Positions 1-8,136 of a stretch of DNA of 64,000 nucleotides are shown piece after piece. This stretch comes from Terriglobales bacterium (GTDB taxonomy: Bacteria > Acidobacteriota > Terriglobia > Terriglobales > Acidobacteriaceae): positions 98,587 to 162,586 of the forward strand of contig DASTZZ010000031.1 of assembly GCA_035764005.1 (NCBI GenBank), written 5' to 3'. The first letter of the stretch is position 1; the number at the start of each line of letters is the position of its first letter. Below the pieces are notes generated by a model. The model did not search any database, was not told the DNA's origin, and saw only the letters and a list, made by a program, of their open reading frames with translations. A program made the position numbers and the translations under genes.

Positions 1-291
1 AATCAGTCCGGACTTAGCGTGTTGCTGGCTGGTAAGTGGAACCTCGCCCATGGCGAAGTCTCCGCTGCCATGCGACATCGCGGTGATACCTTCGTCGGTC
101 CCGCTGGTGACGTATCGTATCTGTACGTTTGCAGCGCGCCGATTGTAGGCTTCCGTCCATTTCGCAACCAGCGGCGCTGGGACAGTAGATCCTGAGCCCA
201 CCAGAACCAAAGCTCCCTGAGCGGCTGCGGTGGGAACTGGATTGCAAAATAGAAGAGCTGTTCCGGCAAGAACCAGCAAACGTCTTCTCAT
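1..291 (-). CDS. pstS: Phosphate ABC transporter substrate-binding protein, PstS-like (5' part only)
   Basis: The reading frame is open from an ATG at 291 to the left window edge, giving the first 97 residues. Residues 1-24 form a signal peptide (three Arg, hydrophobic core, AAA before the likely cleavage). The mature start carries GSGSTVPAPLVAKW, the hallmark N-terminal ligand loop of PstS/PBP-like phosphate-binding proteins, followed by SGTDEGI and GSGDFAMGE, which match the second phosphate-contacting loop. The family delivers periplasmic phosphate to PstCAB. An in-frame stop lies just upstream of the ATG, fixing this start. The C-terminal part and any pstCAB genes are outside the window, so a PstS-like protein of another specificity cannot be excluded. 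Confidence 0.75.
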   Translation of the reverse strand, partial: MRRRLLVLAGTALLFCNPVPTAAAQGALVLVGSGSTVPAPLVAKWTEAYNRRAANVQIRYVTSGTDEGITAMSHGSGDFAMGEVPLTSQQHAKSGLI

Positions 292-525
292 TTGCCAGCA
301 AGCTTACGTTGCCCTGAGTGTGCGTCAAGTATCAAATAAGCGGCATGTGTTCGGAGGCGCGGACGAGCAGGACGGAACCGCCGACGGTGGGCCGCCGCGT
401 GTTTGCGGAGGCTGGTTCTGATGTTCGCAACATCTCCCACCGGCGCCAGCACCCCACAAAGCGCCAAGCCAGCGTTGCGGATTCTGTCCTGTCTCCCTGC
501 TCTACCCTCGTGTTGAAATAGAGAG

Positions 526-1218
526 TTGAACTACTTCAACTACTTCACCGAAATCGAAGAGCATTTTCAGCGGCGGCGGGGCACGCTGCTTCTTCTATCT
601 ACGCTGGATTGGGCGTTGATCGAGACCTGGAAGGAAGCTGGCGTGCCGCTCGAGGCCGTGTTGCGCGGCATTGACGCTGCGTTTGATACTTACGATCGCA
701 AGCCCAGGACGACGCGCAAAGTGAACAGCCTTGCTTTCTGCTCACAGGAAGTTCTCGCCGCAGCCGAGGATATGAAGGAAGCCGCAGTCGGTTCCAAGCG
801 CGCCACAACCGACCACGATAGCGGCCTCGCTGCCGACGATGTGGGAGCTTATCTCACAAAGAACGCTGCTTCATTGCGCGTTGCGAACCTACAGGGATTG
901 CCGCAGGAAGTCGTGCGCGAAGCCAGCGACTCTTTGCTCATGATCGCTGACGATCTGAAGCACAGTACAAACAAGCGGCTACATCTTGAGGATGTCGAAC
1001 GTCGACTCACGGTTCTCGAGGAGAAGATCCAGGCCGCATTGATGACCTCAACAAAAGAAGATGAGCTCGTCGCCATTCGCGCCGAAGCCGATCGCCAGAT
1101 CGCCACCTACCGCGGCAAGATGAATGCCGCACAGATCGATCAACTGCAGAAGCAGTTCCTGTACAAAAGACTCCTGGAACGCTATTCGCTGCCACGCCTT
1201 AGTTTGTTTTATATGTGA
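526..1218 (+). CDS. Conserved hypothetical protein upstream of RNA methyltransferase
   Basis: A 230-residue soluble protein with no signal peptide or membrane segment and no domain I recognise. It is acidic and mostly helical, with a probable coiled-coil segment around residues 140-200. The start is a TTG at 526 preceded by a purine-rich AGAGAG; no in-frame ATG lies nearby upstream. Its stop is only 6 bp before the GTG of the RlmD-like methyltransferase, so the two are probably co-transcribed and a link to RNA modification is possible but unproven. Codon use resembles its neighbours. Confidence 0.8.
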   Translation: MNYFNYFTEIEEHFQRRRGTLLLLSTLDWALIETWKEAGVPLEAVLRGIDAAFDTYDRKPRTTRKVNSLAFCSQEVLAAAEDMKEAAVGSKRATTDHDSGLAADDVGAYLTKNAASLRVANLQGLPQEVVREASDSLLMIADDLKHSTNKRLHLEDVERRLTVLEEKIQAALMTSTKEDELVAIRAEADRQIATYRGKMNAAQIDQLQKQFLYKRLLERYSLPRLSLFYM

Positions 1219-1224
1219 TCGCGC

Positions 1225-2505
1225 GTGGAACTCACCATTGAAAAACTAATCTACGGCGGCGATGGACTGGCGCGTGGCGTGTCGGGAGAGCGCGCGAAAG
1301 CTGTTTTTGTTCCCTACGTTCTTCCGGGAGAACGCGTCCAGGCGACGATCGTCGAAGATAAGCCGGGCTTTTCTCACGCGGCGCTGGATCAGGTTCTCGA
1401 GCCTTCTAAGCTGCGCAGTTCTCCGCCCTGTCCATATTTTGGCCGGTGTGGCGGCTGCCACTATCAGCACATCGGCTATGAAGACCAGCTTCGTTTCAAA
1501 GCGGAGATTCTGAAAGAAACGCTGCGGCGTGTTGCCAAACTGGAGCTTGCGGTCGAAATCCAGAGTCATGCTTCTCCTCCGCTCAACTATCGCAACCGCA
1601 CTCGCTTCCATGTGCGTACAAGCCCTGACTTCGCCATCGGCTATTTTCGCCACCGCTCTCATGAGCTTCTCCCGATCCGGGAATGCCCCATCAGTTCTCC
1701 GCTTATCAATCAAGTGCTGACCGAACTGTGGAAGCTTGCAGAGAAGCAGGGAATTCCTCCCGAAATTGAGGAGATTGAACTATTCGCGAACCATTCCGAC
1801 GACTCATGCTTAATTGAGCTCTACGTTGACGAATCTGCCGAAGAGATCTCGCTGCGGTCATTCGCAGAAGTGTTTTCGAGAACGGTTCCCGAGGCGGTCG
1901 GACTCGTCTGTTTTCGGAATTCGCGGAATTTCGACAGCAAAGCCGATTTGCTCTGGGGCGAGCCAAGAATGAATTACGCAGCAGCGGGCGAGACGTATCT
2001 CGTTTCAGCGGGTGCTTTCTTCCAAACCAACCGCCACCTTCTCGAGCAGATGGTGGAACTCGCGGTAAATCAGCGCAAAGGAAAGCTCGCATTAGATCTC
2101 TATTCCGGTGTGGGACTGTTTACGCTTGCGCTGGCGCGACGCTTTGAACGGGTGATTGCGGTCGAGTCGTCGACGATCTCAGCCCAAGACCTCCGCGCAA
2201 ATGCACATGCAAATGTGAAGGTTTCAATTCAAAGCACCGAGAAATACCTGACGAGTACGTCAGGCAAACTGCGCCCAGACTTGGTGATCGTCGATCCTCC
2301 GCGCAGCGGCCTCGGGAGCGTCGTATGTCAAGAGCTCTTGAAGCTCTCGACAAAAGAATTGGTGTATGTTTCCTGCGATCCAGCAACTCTGGCTCGCGAC
2401 TTAAAACAGCTTACAGCGGGCGGATTCAAGATCGCCGAGATGCATTTGATCGATCTTTTCCCGCAGACATTCCACATTGAAACCTGCATAGTGTTAACCG
2501 GCTGA
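1225..2505 (+). CDS. rlmD: 23S rRNA (uracil-5-)-methyltransferase, RlmD/TrmA family
   Basis: A 426-residue SAM-dependent RNA m5U methyltransferase. An N-terminal TRAM-like beta domain (about residues 1-58) precedes a four-cysteine iron-sulfur motif: C69, C75 and C78 in CPYFGRCGGC, and C154 in the RECPI segment, the spacing seen in RumA/RlmD. The C-terminal Rossmann domain has LDLYSGVGLF (SAM binding), VDPPRSGLG and the nucleophile motif YVSCDPATLARDL. The start is GTG at 1225. Family members methylate U747, U1939 or tRNA U54; the cluster argues for an RlmD/RlmC-type enzyme, but the exact target uridine cannot be told from sequence. Confidence 0.88.
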   Translation: MELTIEKLIYGGDGLARGVSGERAKAVFVPYVLPGERVQATIVEDKPGFSHAALDQVLEPSKLRSSPPCPYFGRCGGCHYQHIGYEDQLRFKAEILKETLRRVAKLELAVEIQSHASPPLNYRNRTRFHVRTSPDFAIGYFRHRSHELLPIRECPISSPLINQVLTELWKLAEKQGIPPEIEEIELFANHSDDSCLIELYVDESAEEISLRSFAEVFSRTVPEAVGLVCFRNSRNFDSKADLLWGEPRMNYAAAGETYLVSAGAFFQTNRHLLEQMVELAVNQRKGKLALDLYSGVGLFTLALARRFERVIAVESSTISAQDLRANAHANVKVSIQSTEKYLTSTSGKLRPDLVIVDPPRSGLGSVVCQELLKLSTKELVYVSCDPATLARDLKQLTAGGFKIAEMHLIDLFPQTFHIETCIVLTG

Positions 2506-2601
2506 GTTCCCGTAAGCCATTGGCAGTTCAGCAGCTGGAATCCAGCTACTCTGGATTTCACTGGCGCGCAGCTTCGTTCCCTTAGACAATGAGTAATCGG
2601 C

Positions 2602-3807
2602 ATGACGCACGGCGCCGACCCATTTCTGCTGCAGCTCCTGGTGATCTTCCTTTGGGCGAAGATCTTCGGCGAACTGTTTGAGCAGCTCTCATTGCCCGCG
2701 GTGCTGGGAGAGATACTCTCCGGCGTCGTGCTCGGTCCTTACCTTACGGCGTTCGTCATTCCCACCGACGCCACGACCTCCATCGGCGAGTTAGGCGCGA
2801 TCTTCCTGCTTTTCACGGTAGGACTCGAGACGCGTCCGAAGGAGCTCATAAAAATCGGGGCCTCGGCTTTGGGAGTGGCAACGGCCGGCATGGCTTTGCC
2901 CTTCCTGATGGGATTTGTTTACCTGATGCTCCGGCATCACCCCACACATGAAGCGGCGTTCATCGCTGCAGCTATGGTCGCGACCAGCGTCGGAATCACC
3001 GCCAGGGTGCTCGAAGACCTCGGCGTGATGCAGACGCGGCCGGCAAAAATCATTCTTGGCGCCGCCGTGTTCGACGACATTCTCGGCATGGTGCTGCTCG
3101 CTGTCGTCGTGGGGCTGGTTTCTTCAGGTGAGATCGCGTGGATTCAATTGTCGCTGCTGCTGGTGGAAGCGGTGGGCTTTGCACTGGCCATGATCTTCTT
3201 CGCTCCCCGAGTGATTCAGCATATGCGTCCCGGATTGGAACGCATGGAAACGCACAACGCTCCGCTCGTTCTCGCGCTGGCAATCTGCCTGGCGCTTTCT
3301 GTTGGCGCCGAAAAGATCGGCATGGCGGCAATTATTGGCGCGTTCTTCGCTGGGCTCGCATTCGCCGAATACGCTCCAGAATGGAATTTGACGCCACGCG
3401 TCGCGGGCATTAATGAATTTCTCGCTCCGTTTTTCTTTTTCATCATGGGAGCGAAGCTGAACCTGAGTGTGTTCAACGGATCACTGCTCATCGCTGCCGG
3501 CGTGGTTTCCGTGCTTGCGATTATTTCCAAGCTAATCGGTTGCGGACTGCCCGTCTTACGCGAAGGATGGGACACGGTAATGAAGGTAGGCGTTGGCATG
3601 ACGCCTCGCGGCGAAGTAGGACTGATCGTCGCCCTGCTAGGACTGCAGATGAAGATGATCTCTGACGCAGCCTATGCCATCGTCGTCTTCATGACTGCCG
3701 CGACAACTATCTTTGCGCCAATTACCCTTCGCATTCTTTATCGGAAACAGGAGCACACCGATAAAGCTCCCGAGTACGATACCGGCGAAACGGTGGAGCG
3801 GGTTTAG
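2602..3807 (+). CDS. Cation:proton antiporter, CPA2 (KefB/NapA-like) family
   Basis: A 401-residue inner-membrane protein with about 12 hydrophobic segments and the Na+/H+ exchanger fold. LPAVLGEILSGVVLGP near residues 30-46 is the typical first CPA2 signature, and VATSVGITARVLEDLG (about 129-144) and AAVFDDILG (about 154-162) carry the conserved Asp pair of the ion site. There is no C-terminal TrkA-N/RCK domain, so it looks like a plain antiporter rather than a full KefB/KefC channel. Likely role: exchange of Na+ or K+ for protons at the inner membrane. It stands alone after rlmD, with a 96-bp gap. Confidence 0.88.
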   Translation: MTHGADPFLLQLLVIFLWAKIFGELFEQLSLPAVLGEILSGVVLGPYLTAFVIPTDATTSIGELGAIFLLFTVGLETRPKELIKIGASALGVATAGMALPFLMGFVYLMLRHHPTHEAAFIAAAMVATSVGITARVLEDLGVMQTRPAKIILGAAVFDDILGMVLLAVVVGLVSSGEIAWIQLSLLLVEAVGFALAMIFFAPRVIQHMRPGLERMETHNAPLVLALAICLALSVGAEKIGMAAIIGAFFAGLAFAEYAPEWNLTPRVAGINEFLAPFFFFIMGAKLNLSVFNGSLLIAAGVVSVLAIISKLIGCGLPVLREGWDTVMKVGVGMTPRGEVGLIVALLGLQMKMISDAAYAIVVFMTAATTIFAPITLRILYRKQEHTDKAPEYDTGETVERV

Positions 3808-3822
3808 CGCGCATGTGCGGCT

Positions 3823-4239
3823 TTACTTTGCTGGTGCACCAGAGGGCTGAGGCGATGGACTTGAGGACTGGTGAAGGTACATGGCCCCGCGAACGCCGTT
3901 TATGAAGTAGAGGATGAAAAGAATGGTGACCACAGAACCCGCGGTTGCTGAAGATCCCGCGCTGCTGACGAATCGCTGCCCGGCCTCGAGTAAGTAGAGC
4001 AGCAACCCGAGAATTGCAGCGATACGAGAGTGTTTGCGGAGGCGCCATCCAATCAACGCGAATAGGCCGGCGTCGACCAGAGCCGAACCGCCAATGCCCA
4101 AAATAGCGTGGCCAAGCATGATCGCCAGAACGGCCACCGTTCCCGTAACCGCAACAATGATGAACGAAGCGGATGCCGCATTCTTCATCGCGGATTTAGC
4201 CGCCTCGGGGCTCTCGATTTTCGGCCAAAGGGAGTTCAT
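3823..4239 (-). CDS. Small integral membrane protein of unknown function
   Basis: A 138-residue protein with an amphipathic N-terminus and about four hydrophobic helices (near residues 26-48, 50-68, 73-88 and 98-118), ending in a short Ser/Pro-rich tail. No catalytic motif is visible and I do not recognise the family. It converges on the CPA2 antiporter (15-bp gap between stops) and follows the adenosine deaminase homologue on the same strand, 49 bp downstream. The membrane nature and intact frame support a real gene. Confidence 0.7.
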   Translation of the reverse strand: MNSLWPKIESPEAAKSAMKNAASASFIIVAVTGTVAVLAIMLGHAILGIGGSALVDAGLFALIGWRLRKHSRIAAILGLLLYLLEAGQRFVSSAGSSATAGSVVTILFILYFINGVRGAMYLHQSSSPSPQPSGAPAK

Positions 4240-4288
4240 GGCGGCGTATGTTCCTATTCTGGGATAACGCCGTCAAATTACGTTGGTC

Positions 4289-5731
4289 CTATTTGGGAAT
4301 GGCACTCAAGGTGTGCCGCTCAAATTTGGCAAATCTCGCGTCTAGATTCGACGTGAGTTCCTTCTTAACCGCCGCCTCGGCAAAGCTGTACTTCAGCGAG
4401 TCGCGCACGATCTGCTTCAAGTCGGCATAGCTCAATCGATAATCCTCGACCGCGCGCAGATACTCGTGCGTCATGTCGGAGCGGGAGACACCTTCGTCGT
4501 CGGTGGCGATCACGACTGGAACTCCGTATTTTCGGTAGACGGGAAAGGGATGGCGATCGCCTTTTACTCCGAGAATCAGGTCATTGCTCGTCAGGCAGAT
4601 TTCGACAGCGATTTTCTTGCGCGCCATCTCTTGCAGCAACTCGATCGGACGATCTTCGTGCATTACATCCACGCCGTGCCCGATGCGTTCTGCGTCTCCA
4701 ATCTCCACGGCATCGCGAATGTGCGAACGTAGCCCGGCGGGCGGCACGAGCCCGGCGGCCAGTTCACCTGCATGTTCGGTGAGATGGACGTCCGGGTACA
4801 GCTTGTGAAAGTACGCGAACATGCGCATGTGCAGATCGTAGTCGTGCATCGACGTGTAGCCGTCTTCCGGCATCACGGGATTCACTGCCACGTAGCGATG
4901 GTCGGCCTTCGCAAGGGCGAACCCTGACATGATCTCGGCAAACACCTGCTCTTTCGGCGTACCGCGGTAGACCTCGTAGATGTAGCGAATGGTGACCTTA
5001 CAGCCTGGATCGGCATGAGCAGAGTCATTGCAGGAAAGCAGGCGATCTTTCTCCGCTTCCGCCTCGTCTAATTGTTTTCGTACCTCGCCGACAACTTCGG
5101 CGACTCCAGCGTCTGTGAGTTTCTTACGCATTTGATCGAAGTCTTCGGTCCATCCCACCTGGGAAGCGAGCTGCGCTGATGTCCGATCGAGCCCCAGCGT
5201 AAGTTCCAGGTAGGACTCGTTCTGTCGTCCGGCACGCGACGCGACCTCTGCGAGCATTTCGCCGGTGTGTGCGCGAGACACCAGTCCGAAGCGCCCGAAT
5301 GTGGCGAAGAAGTGGTCTTCTCCCGATTCTGAAATGCCAGGTTGGGAATATGGATGGAAGTCGCGCATCGACAGCGCATCGATCAGCACGCGATACAGGA
5401 ACGGATTCGTGAGTGCCGTTTCGGCGGGTACGCTATCGCGCGCTGCGTCGCATGGCGAGGCGGCAAATGCCAGCGCTTTGCGATCGATGCACAAGCCGTC
5501 ATGAATCGCGAACCGAAGATAGCTTTCGGCATAAACCGCTCCACTCAGATGATTGTGGAGATCACCGCCTTTCGGCATTTCGCGAAGAAAAGCCTCAAGC
5601 AATGGAGGACTGTTGCGAATCGACTCGAAATAGCGCGCAGTTTGCTGCTCGGCGTTCTGAGCCGCAGCGAAGTATCCAAACTGGAAAAGTAGAACGGTAA
5701 GGAAAACGGTGTGAAGTTTCCGGTGCGCCAT
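4289..5731 (-). CDS. Secreted adenosine deaminase family protein
   Basis: A 480-residue metal-dependent hydrolase of the adenosine/AMP deaminase superfamily with an N-terminal signal peptide (hydrophobic run, FAAAQ cleavage region), so probably periplasmic, like extracellular ADGF-type enzymes. Zn-ligand motif GGDLHNHLSG lies near residues 55-64; LTEHAGE, RIGHGVDV, EICLTSND and ATDDEGVSR supply the other His/Asp ligands and catalytic residues in the usual order. It is longer than cytosolic Add (about 330-350) because of an N-terminal extension and an insert before the HAGE motif. ATG at 5731 is used; a TTG three codons upstream is possible. Substrate (adenosine or another aminopurine) is unproven. 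Confidence 0.85.
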   Translation of the reverse strand: MAHRKLHTVFLTVLLFQFGYFAAAQNAEQQTARYFESIRNSPPLLEAFLREMPKGGDLHNHLSGAVYAESYLRFAIHDGLCIDRKALAFAASPCDAARDSVPAETALTNPFLYRVLIDALSMRDFHPYSQPGISESGEDHFFATFGRFGLVSRAHTGEMLAEVASRAGRQNESYLELTLGLDRTSAQLASQVGWTEDFDQMRKKLTDAGVAEVVGEVRKQLDEAEAEKDRLLSCNDSAHADPGCKVTIRYIYEVYRGTPKEQVFAEIMSGFALAKADHRYVAVNPVMPEDGYTSMHDYDLHMRMFAYFHKLYPDVHLTEHAGELAAGLVPPAGLRSHIRDAVEIGDAERIGHGVDVMHEDRPIELLQEMARKKIAVEICLTSNDLILGVKGDRHPFPVYRKYGVPVVIATDDEGVSRSDMTHEYLRAVEDYRLSYADLKQIVRDSLKYSFAEAAVKKELTSNLDARFAKFERHTLSAIPK

Positions 5732-5890
5732 TGAGCGCAAAGGATAACAGAGGCAATCCGAATTGAGCAGTGTGCCTTCGGCTCGCCTTTGACTACTCGA
5801 CTGCGGCTCCTTCGAGACAGCAGGTGTTCTATTCGGGAGGGTTTACATCACAGCTTTTCCCCGAATGCCGATTGCCGAATGCTGACTGCC

Positions 5891-5919
5891 AAAAAGCAAA
5901 GCCTCCCAAAATGGGAGGC
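5891..5919 (-). terminator. Rho-independent terminator of the low-complexity secreted protein gene
   Basis: An 8-bp perfect stem, GCCTCCCA (5901-5908) with TGGGAGGC (5912-5919), has a 3-nt loop. Read on the minus strand it is followed by TTTGCTTTTT. It lies 25 bp after the stop of the 5944-6204 gene. Confidence 0.8.
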
Positions 5920-5943
5920 TCGTTGGTTCCGGAATGGAACTTG

Positions 5944-6204
5944 CTATTTCGGGTTGCTGGTTGAGCCGCTCGAGTCGCTGGGATTGCTCGTGCTGTCGGT
6001 CGAGGTCCCTTTGGCCTTTTTGTGCTTTTTGTGATGCTTCTTGGTTGTTGTGGTGGTTGTGCTGCTGCTCTGATCGCCCGATGTGCTGTTCTGTCCAGAA
6101 GTCGCGGTCTGGCTGCTGCTGGATTGATCACCGCTGCTCGACTGCGCAAAGCTCATCGAACCCATCAACGCGAGTGCAAATACCATCGTTAGTAGCTTCT
6201 TCAC
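5944..6204 (-). CDS. Secreted low-complexity Ser/Thr/Lys-His protein
   Basis: An 86-residue protein: a clear signal peptide (residues 1-20, MKKLL start, cleavage near SFAQ), then almost pure Ser/Gln/Thr/Gly with a central KKHHKKHKK cluster and a Ser/Asn tail. No fold is expected; such proteins are probably disordered and exported to the periplasm or surface. An AGGAG-type ribosome site precedes the ATG and a strong terminator follows the stop, so the gene is expressed as a single unit. The His/Lys cluster could bind metal or polyanions; that is inference. Confidence 0.78.
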   Translation of the reverse strand: MKKLLTMVFALALMGSMSFAQSSSGDQSSSSQTATSGQNSTSGDQSSSTTTTTTKKHHKKHKKAKGTSTDSTSNPSDSSGSTSNPK

Positions 6205-6695
6205 TGTGTTCTTCTCCTCTGGGGGTTATAGAGATAAAACCGAGTGACGCATGGAACAGCAACAATTGTAGTGAAATTCAGGTACTTGCATTCGTAATGG
6301 CGCGGAATGGCGGAGTGGGTAGTTGGACGAAGTCAGGCCAGCAGCTCTGAATGCAGTCGTTTGGCCATTCGATTCAAGCATTTAGGCCCCGACTTCGGAC
6401 GTGCAGTATTGCAGTTGACCCACGAACGGTGGCATGCGCCAAAGTGCGCCATCTGGTAAAGTGCTTCGCTTGCAACAACAAAGAGCACGTCCGCAGCAGT
6501 TCCTTCCTTCGGCCGGGATGGAACCAGTCCGAAGCAAAGTTGAATTCATCGCGTTCCGCGGGTGCTCGAAATTTTCATCGGCAGCGAAGTTGCACCACTT
6601 CTGTGCGGCAAACTCTCTGAGGAAAGCGGCATCTCTAAGGAGGCGGCCGGTGGTTAGGACTGGAACCCCGTAAAATTTAGCTGGAGGACTTTTGC
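6205..6695. other. 491-bp divergent intergenic region without recognised gene
   Basis: The region separates the leftward secreted protein gene from the rightward YtxH gene, so it must hold both promoters. I see no convincing coding frame, RNA motif or strong -35/-10 pair; the short open frames inside lack ribosome sites and sensible composition. Confidence 0.5.
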
Positions 6696-6944
6696 ATGAA
6701 AGGTTTTCTGATTGGACTCGGAATTGGAGTTGGCTTGGGAGTGCTGTTCGCCCCGATGAGCGGCGAAGAGACTCGTAACAATCTTGTGGATCGCGCCAGC
6801 GATCTTTCTGACAGTGCGCGCGAAATGATCGACCAGGGCAAAGAACGCGTACGCTCGGGTATCAGCACCATTCGCAGCCAGGCTGAAAACGTCATGGGAC
6901 GTGCGCAGTCGCAGCAGGCTACGGGCACCGAAGGCAACGTGTAG
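6696..6944 (+). CDS. YtxH domain-containing small membrane-anchored protein
   Basis: An 82-residue protein with the YtxH signature: a glycine-rich N-terminal membrane helix (residues 3-20) directly followed by FAPMSGEETR and an amphipathic helix. YtxH proteins are general stress or envelope-associated proteins of unknown biochemistry. The ribosome site GGAGGA (6683-6688) sits about 8 bp before the ATG, and a GC-rich terminator starts 23 bp after the stop, so it is monocistronic. Confidence 0.88.
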   Translation: MKGFLIGLGIGVGLGVLFAPMSGEETRNNLVDRASDLSDSAREMIDQGKERVRSGISTIRSQAENVMGRAQSQQATGTEGNV

Positions 6945-6966
6945 AGATTCGAATCTCCGAGATAGC

Positions 6967-6991
6967 AAAGGCGGCTCACGAGCCGCCTTTT
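6967..6991 (+). terminator. Rho-independent terminator after the YtxH gene
   Basis: The stem GGCGGCT (6970-6976) / AGCCGCC (6981-6987), loop CACG, is extended by flanking A/T pairs and followed by TTTT. It probably also works leftward for galU, because the 5' flank is AAAG. Confidence 0.85.
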
Positions 6992-7012
6992 CTGCTTTCC
7001 ACTGAGTTTAGA

Positions 7013-7107
7013 ACCAGAGAGGACACAGAGGCGCGCGGAGGACTGATGAGAGCAAGTTGCCACCTCGTGATGTGTAGTTCCTCTGTGCTCTCTGTGTCGT
7101 CTGTGGT
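7013..7107. repeat. Imperfect inverted repeat, GGACACAGAGG type
   Basis: The left arm AGAGGACACAGAGG and the right arm CCTCTGTGCTCTCTGTGTCG face each other in the convergent gap between the YtxH gene and galU. It resembles, in layout and in ACAC/GTGT content, the CGAACACGAAGG palindromes at 25502, 29319 and 55037. Confidence 0.55.
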
Positions 7108-7126
7108 GACGTTTTAAGATTGCACC

Positions 7127-8002
7127 TCAAAGCTGCAGCTTTTTTAGATATTCGCGGAACTGCGGCCCTAGTTCCTGACGCTTGAGCGCGAACTCGACTG
7201 TGGCTTTGAGGAAGCCGAGTTTGTCTCCTGCGTCGTGGCGCTTGCCTTCGTAGCGATAGCCGTAGATCTTTTCTTCTTTCAGCAGTAGGCGCATTCCGTC
7301 GGTAAGCTGTAGTTCTCCACCTGTGCCCAAAGGAGTGCGATCGAGCACCTCGAAAATTCGAGGCGTCAGAATGTAGCGACCGATAATTGCAAGATTCGAT
7401 GGCGCTTCGTCAAGCCGCGGCTTTTCCACCATGTTGCGGACTTGATACAGGCGATCATTCCCTGCGACCGCAGTCGCGTCCAGAACGCCATAGGCTGAAA
7501 TCCCTGGTCCATCCACTTCCTGTGTGGCGATGATGCTCGACTGCGTGTTATCGAACTGATCGATCATCTGCTTCAGGCACGGCGGGTTCGCGTCGATGAC
7601 GTCGTCCGCAAGCAGGACTGCAAATGGTTCATTGCCGACCAGCTCACGCGCCATCAGCACGGCGTGTCCGAGGCCCATCGCCTCTTTCTGACGAACGTAG
7701 GCGACGTGGATCATGTCTGAGATCTGCCGCACTATCGTGAGCAGCTCAGTCTTCTTGCGCTCCTCGAGCATCTTCTCGAGCTCGTAGCTCACGTCGAAGT
7801 GATCTTCAATCGCGCTCTTGCCTCGGCCAGTAACGATAATGATTTGATCGCACCCGGCGGCGAGCGCCTCTTCCACGCCGTATTGAATGATGGGCTTGTC
7901 GACAATCGGCAGCATTTCCTTGGGCTGAGCCTTCGTGGCGGGAAGGAAACGAGTGCCGAGTCCCGCTGCCGGGAAGACTGCCTTTCTTACTCTCATGGCC
8001 AT
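7127..8002 (-). CDS. galU: UTP--glucose-1-phosphate uridylyltransferase
   Basis: A 291-residue GalU: makes UDP-glucose from UTP and glucose-1-phosphate in the cytoplasm for envelope polysaccharides and the galactose pathway. The N-terminal nucleotide-binding signature GLGTRFLPATKAQPKEMLPI is complete, and VDKPIIQYGVEEAL, VLLADDVI, VEKP and GTGGELQLTD follow at the usual positions. Length is normal for the family. ATG at 8002 is preceded by AGGA about 8-11 bp upstream; an in-frame start at 8035 would add 11 residues unlike the family. It is functionally linked with galT at 45 kb. Confidence 0.95.
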   Translation of the reverse strand: MAMRVRKAVFPAAGLGTRFLPATKAQPKEMLPIVDKPIIQYGVEEALAAGCDQIIIVTGRGKSAIEDHFDVSYELEKMLEERKKTELLTIVRQISDMIHVAYVRQKEAMGLGHAVLMARELVGNEPFAVLLADDVIDANPPCLKQMIDQFDNTQSSIIATQEVDGPGISAYGVLDATAVAGNDRLYQVRNMVEKPRLDEAPSNLAIIGRYILTPRIFEVLDRTPLGTGGELQLTDGMRLLLKEEKIYGYRYEGKRHDAGDKLGFLKATVEFALKRQELGPQFREYLKKLQL

Positions 8003-8136
8003 GAACGATGATCCTGCGCGACGCCAGCGCAACAAATGAAGGCTACGGAATCTTCGCCGAACTCACGGGCAGAGGCCGCAAGGGCGAACCGCGAATTATA
8101 GATGAACGCAAAGCGTCAGGAATGGCCGCAGCACTC

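Noticed and set aside
6940..6960. tRNA T-arm-like GAGATTCGAATCTC
   Set aside because: It is a small palindrome at the end of the YtxH gene; no acceptor stem, D-arm or anticodon arm can be built around it.
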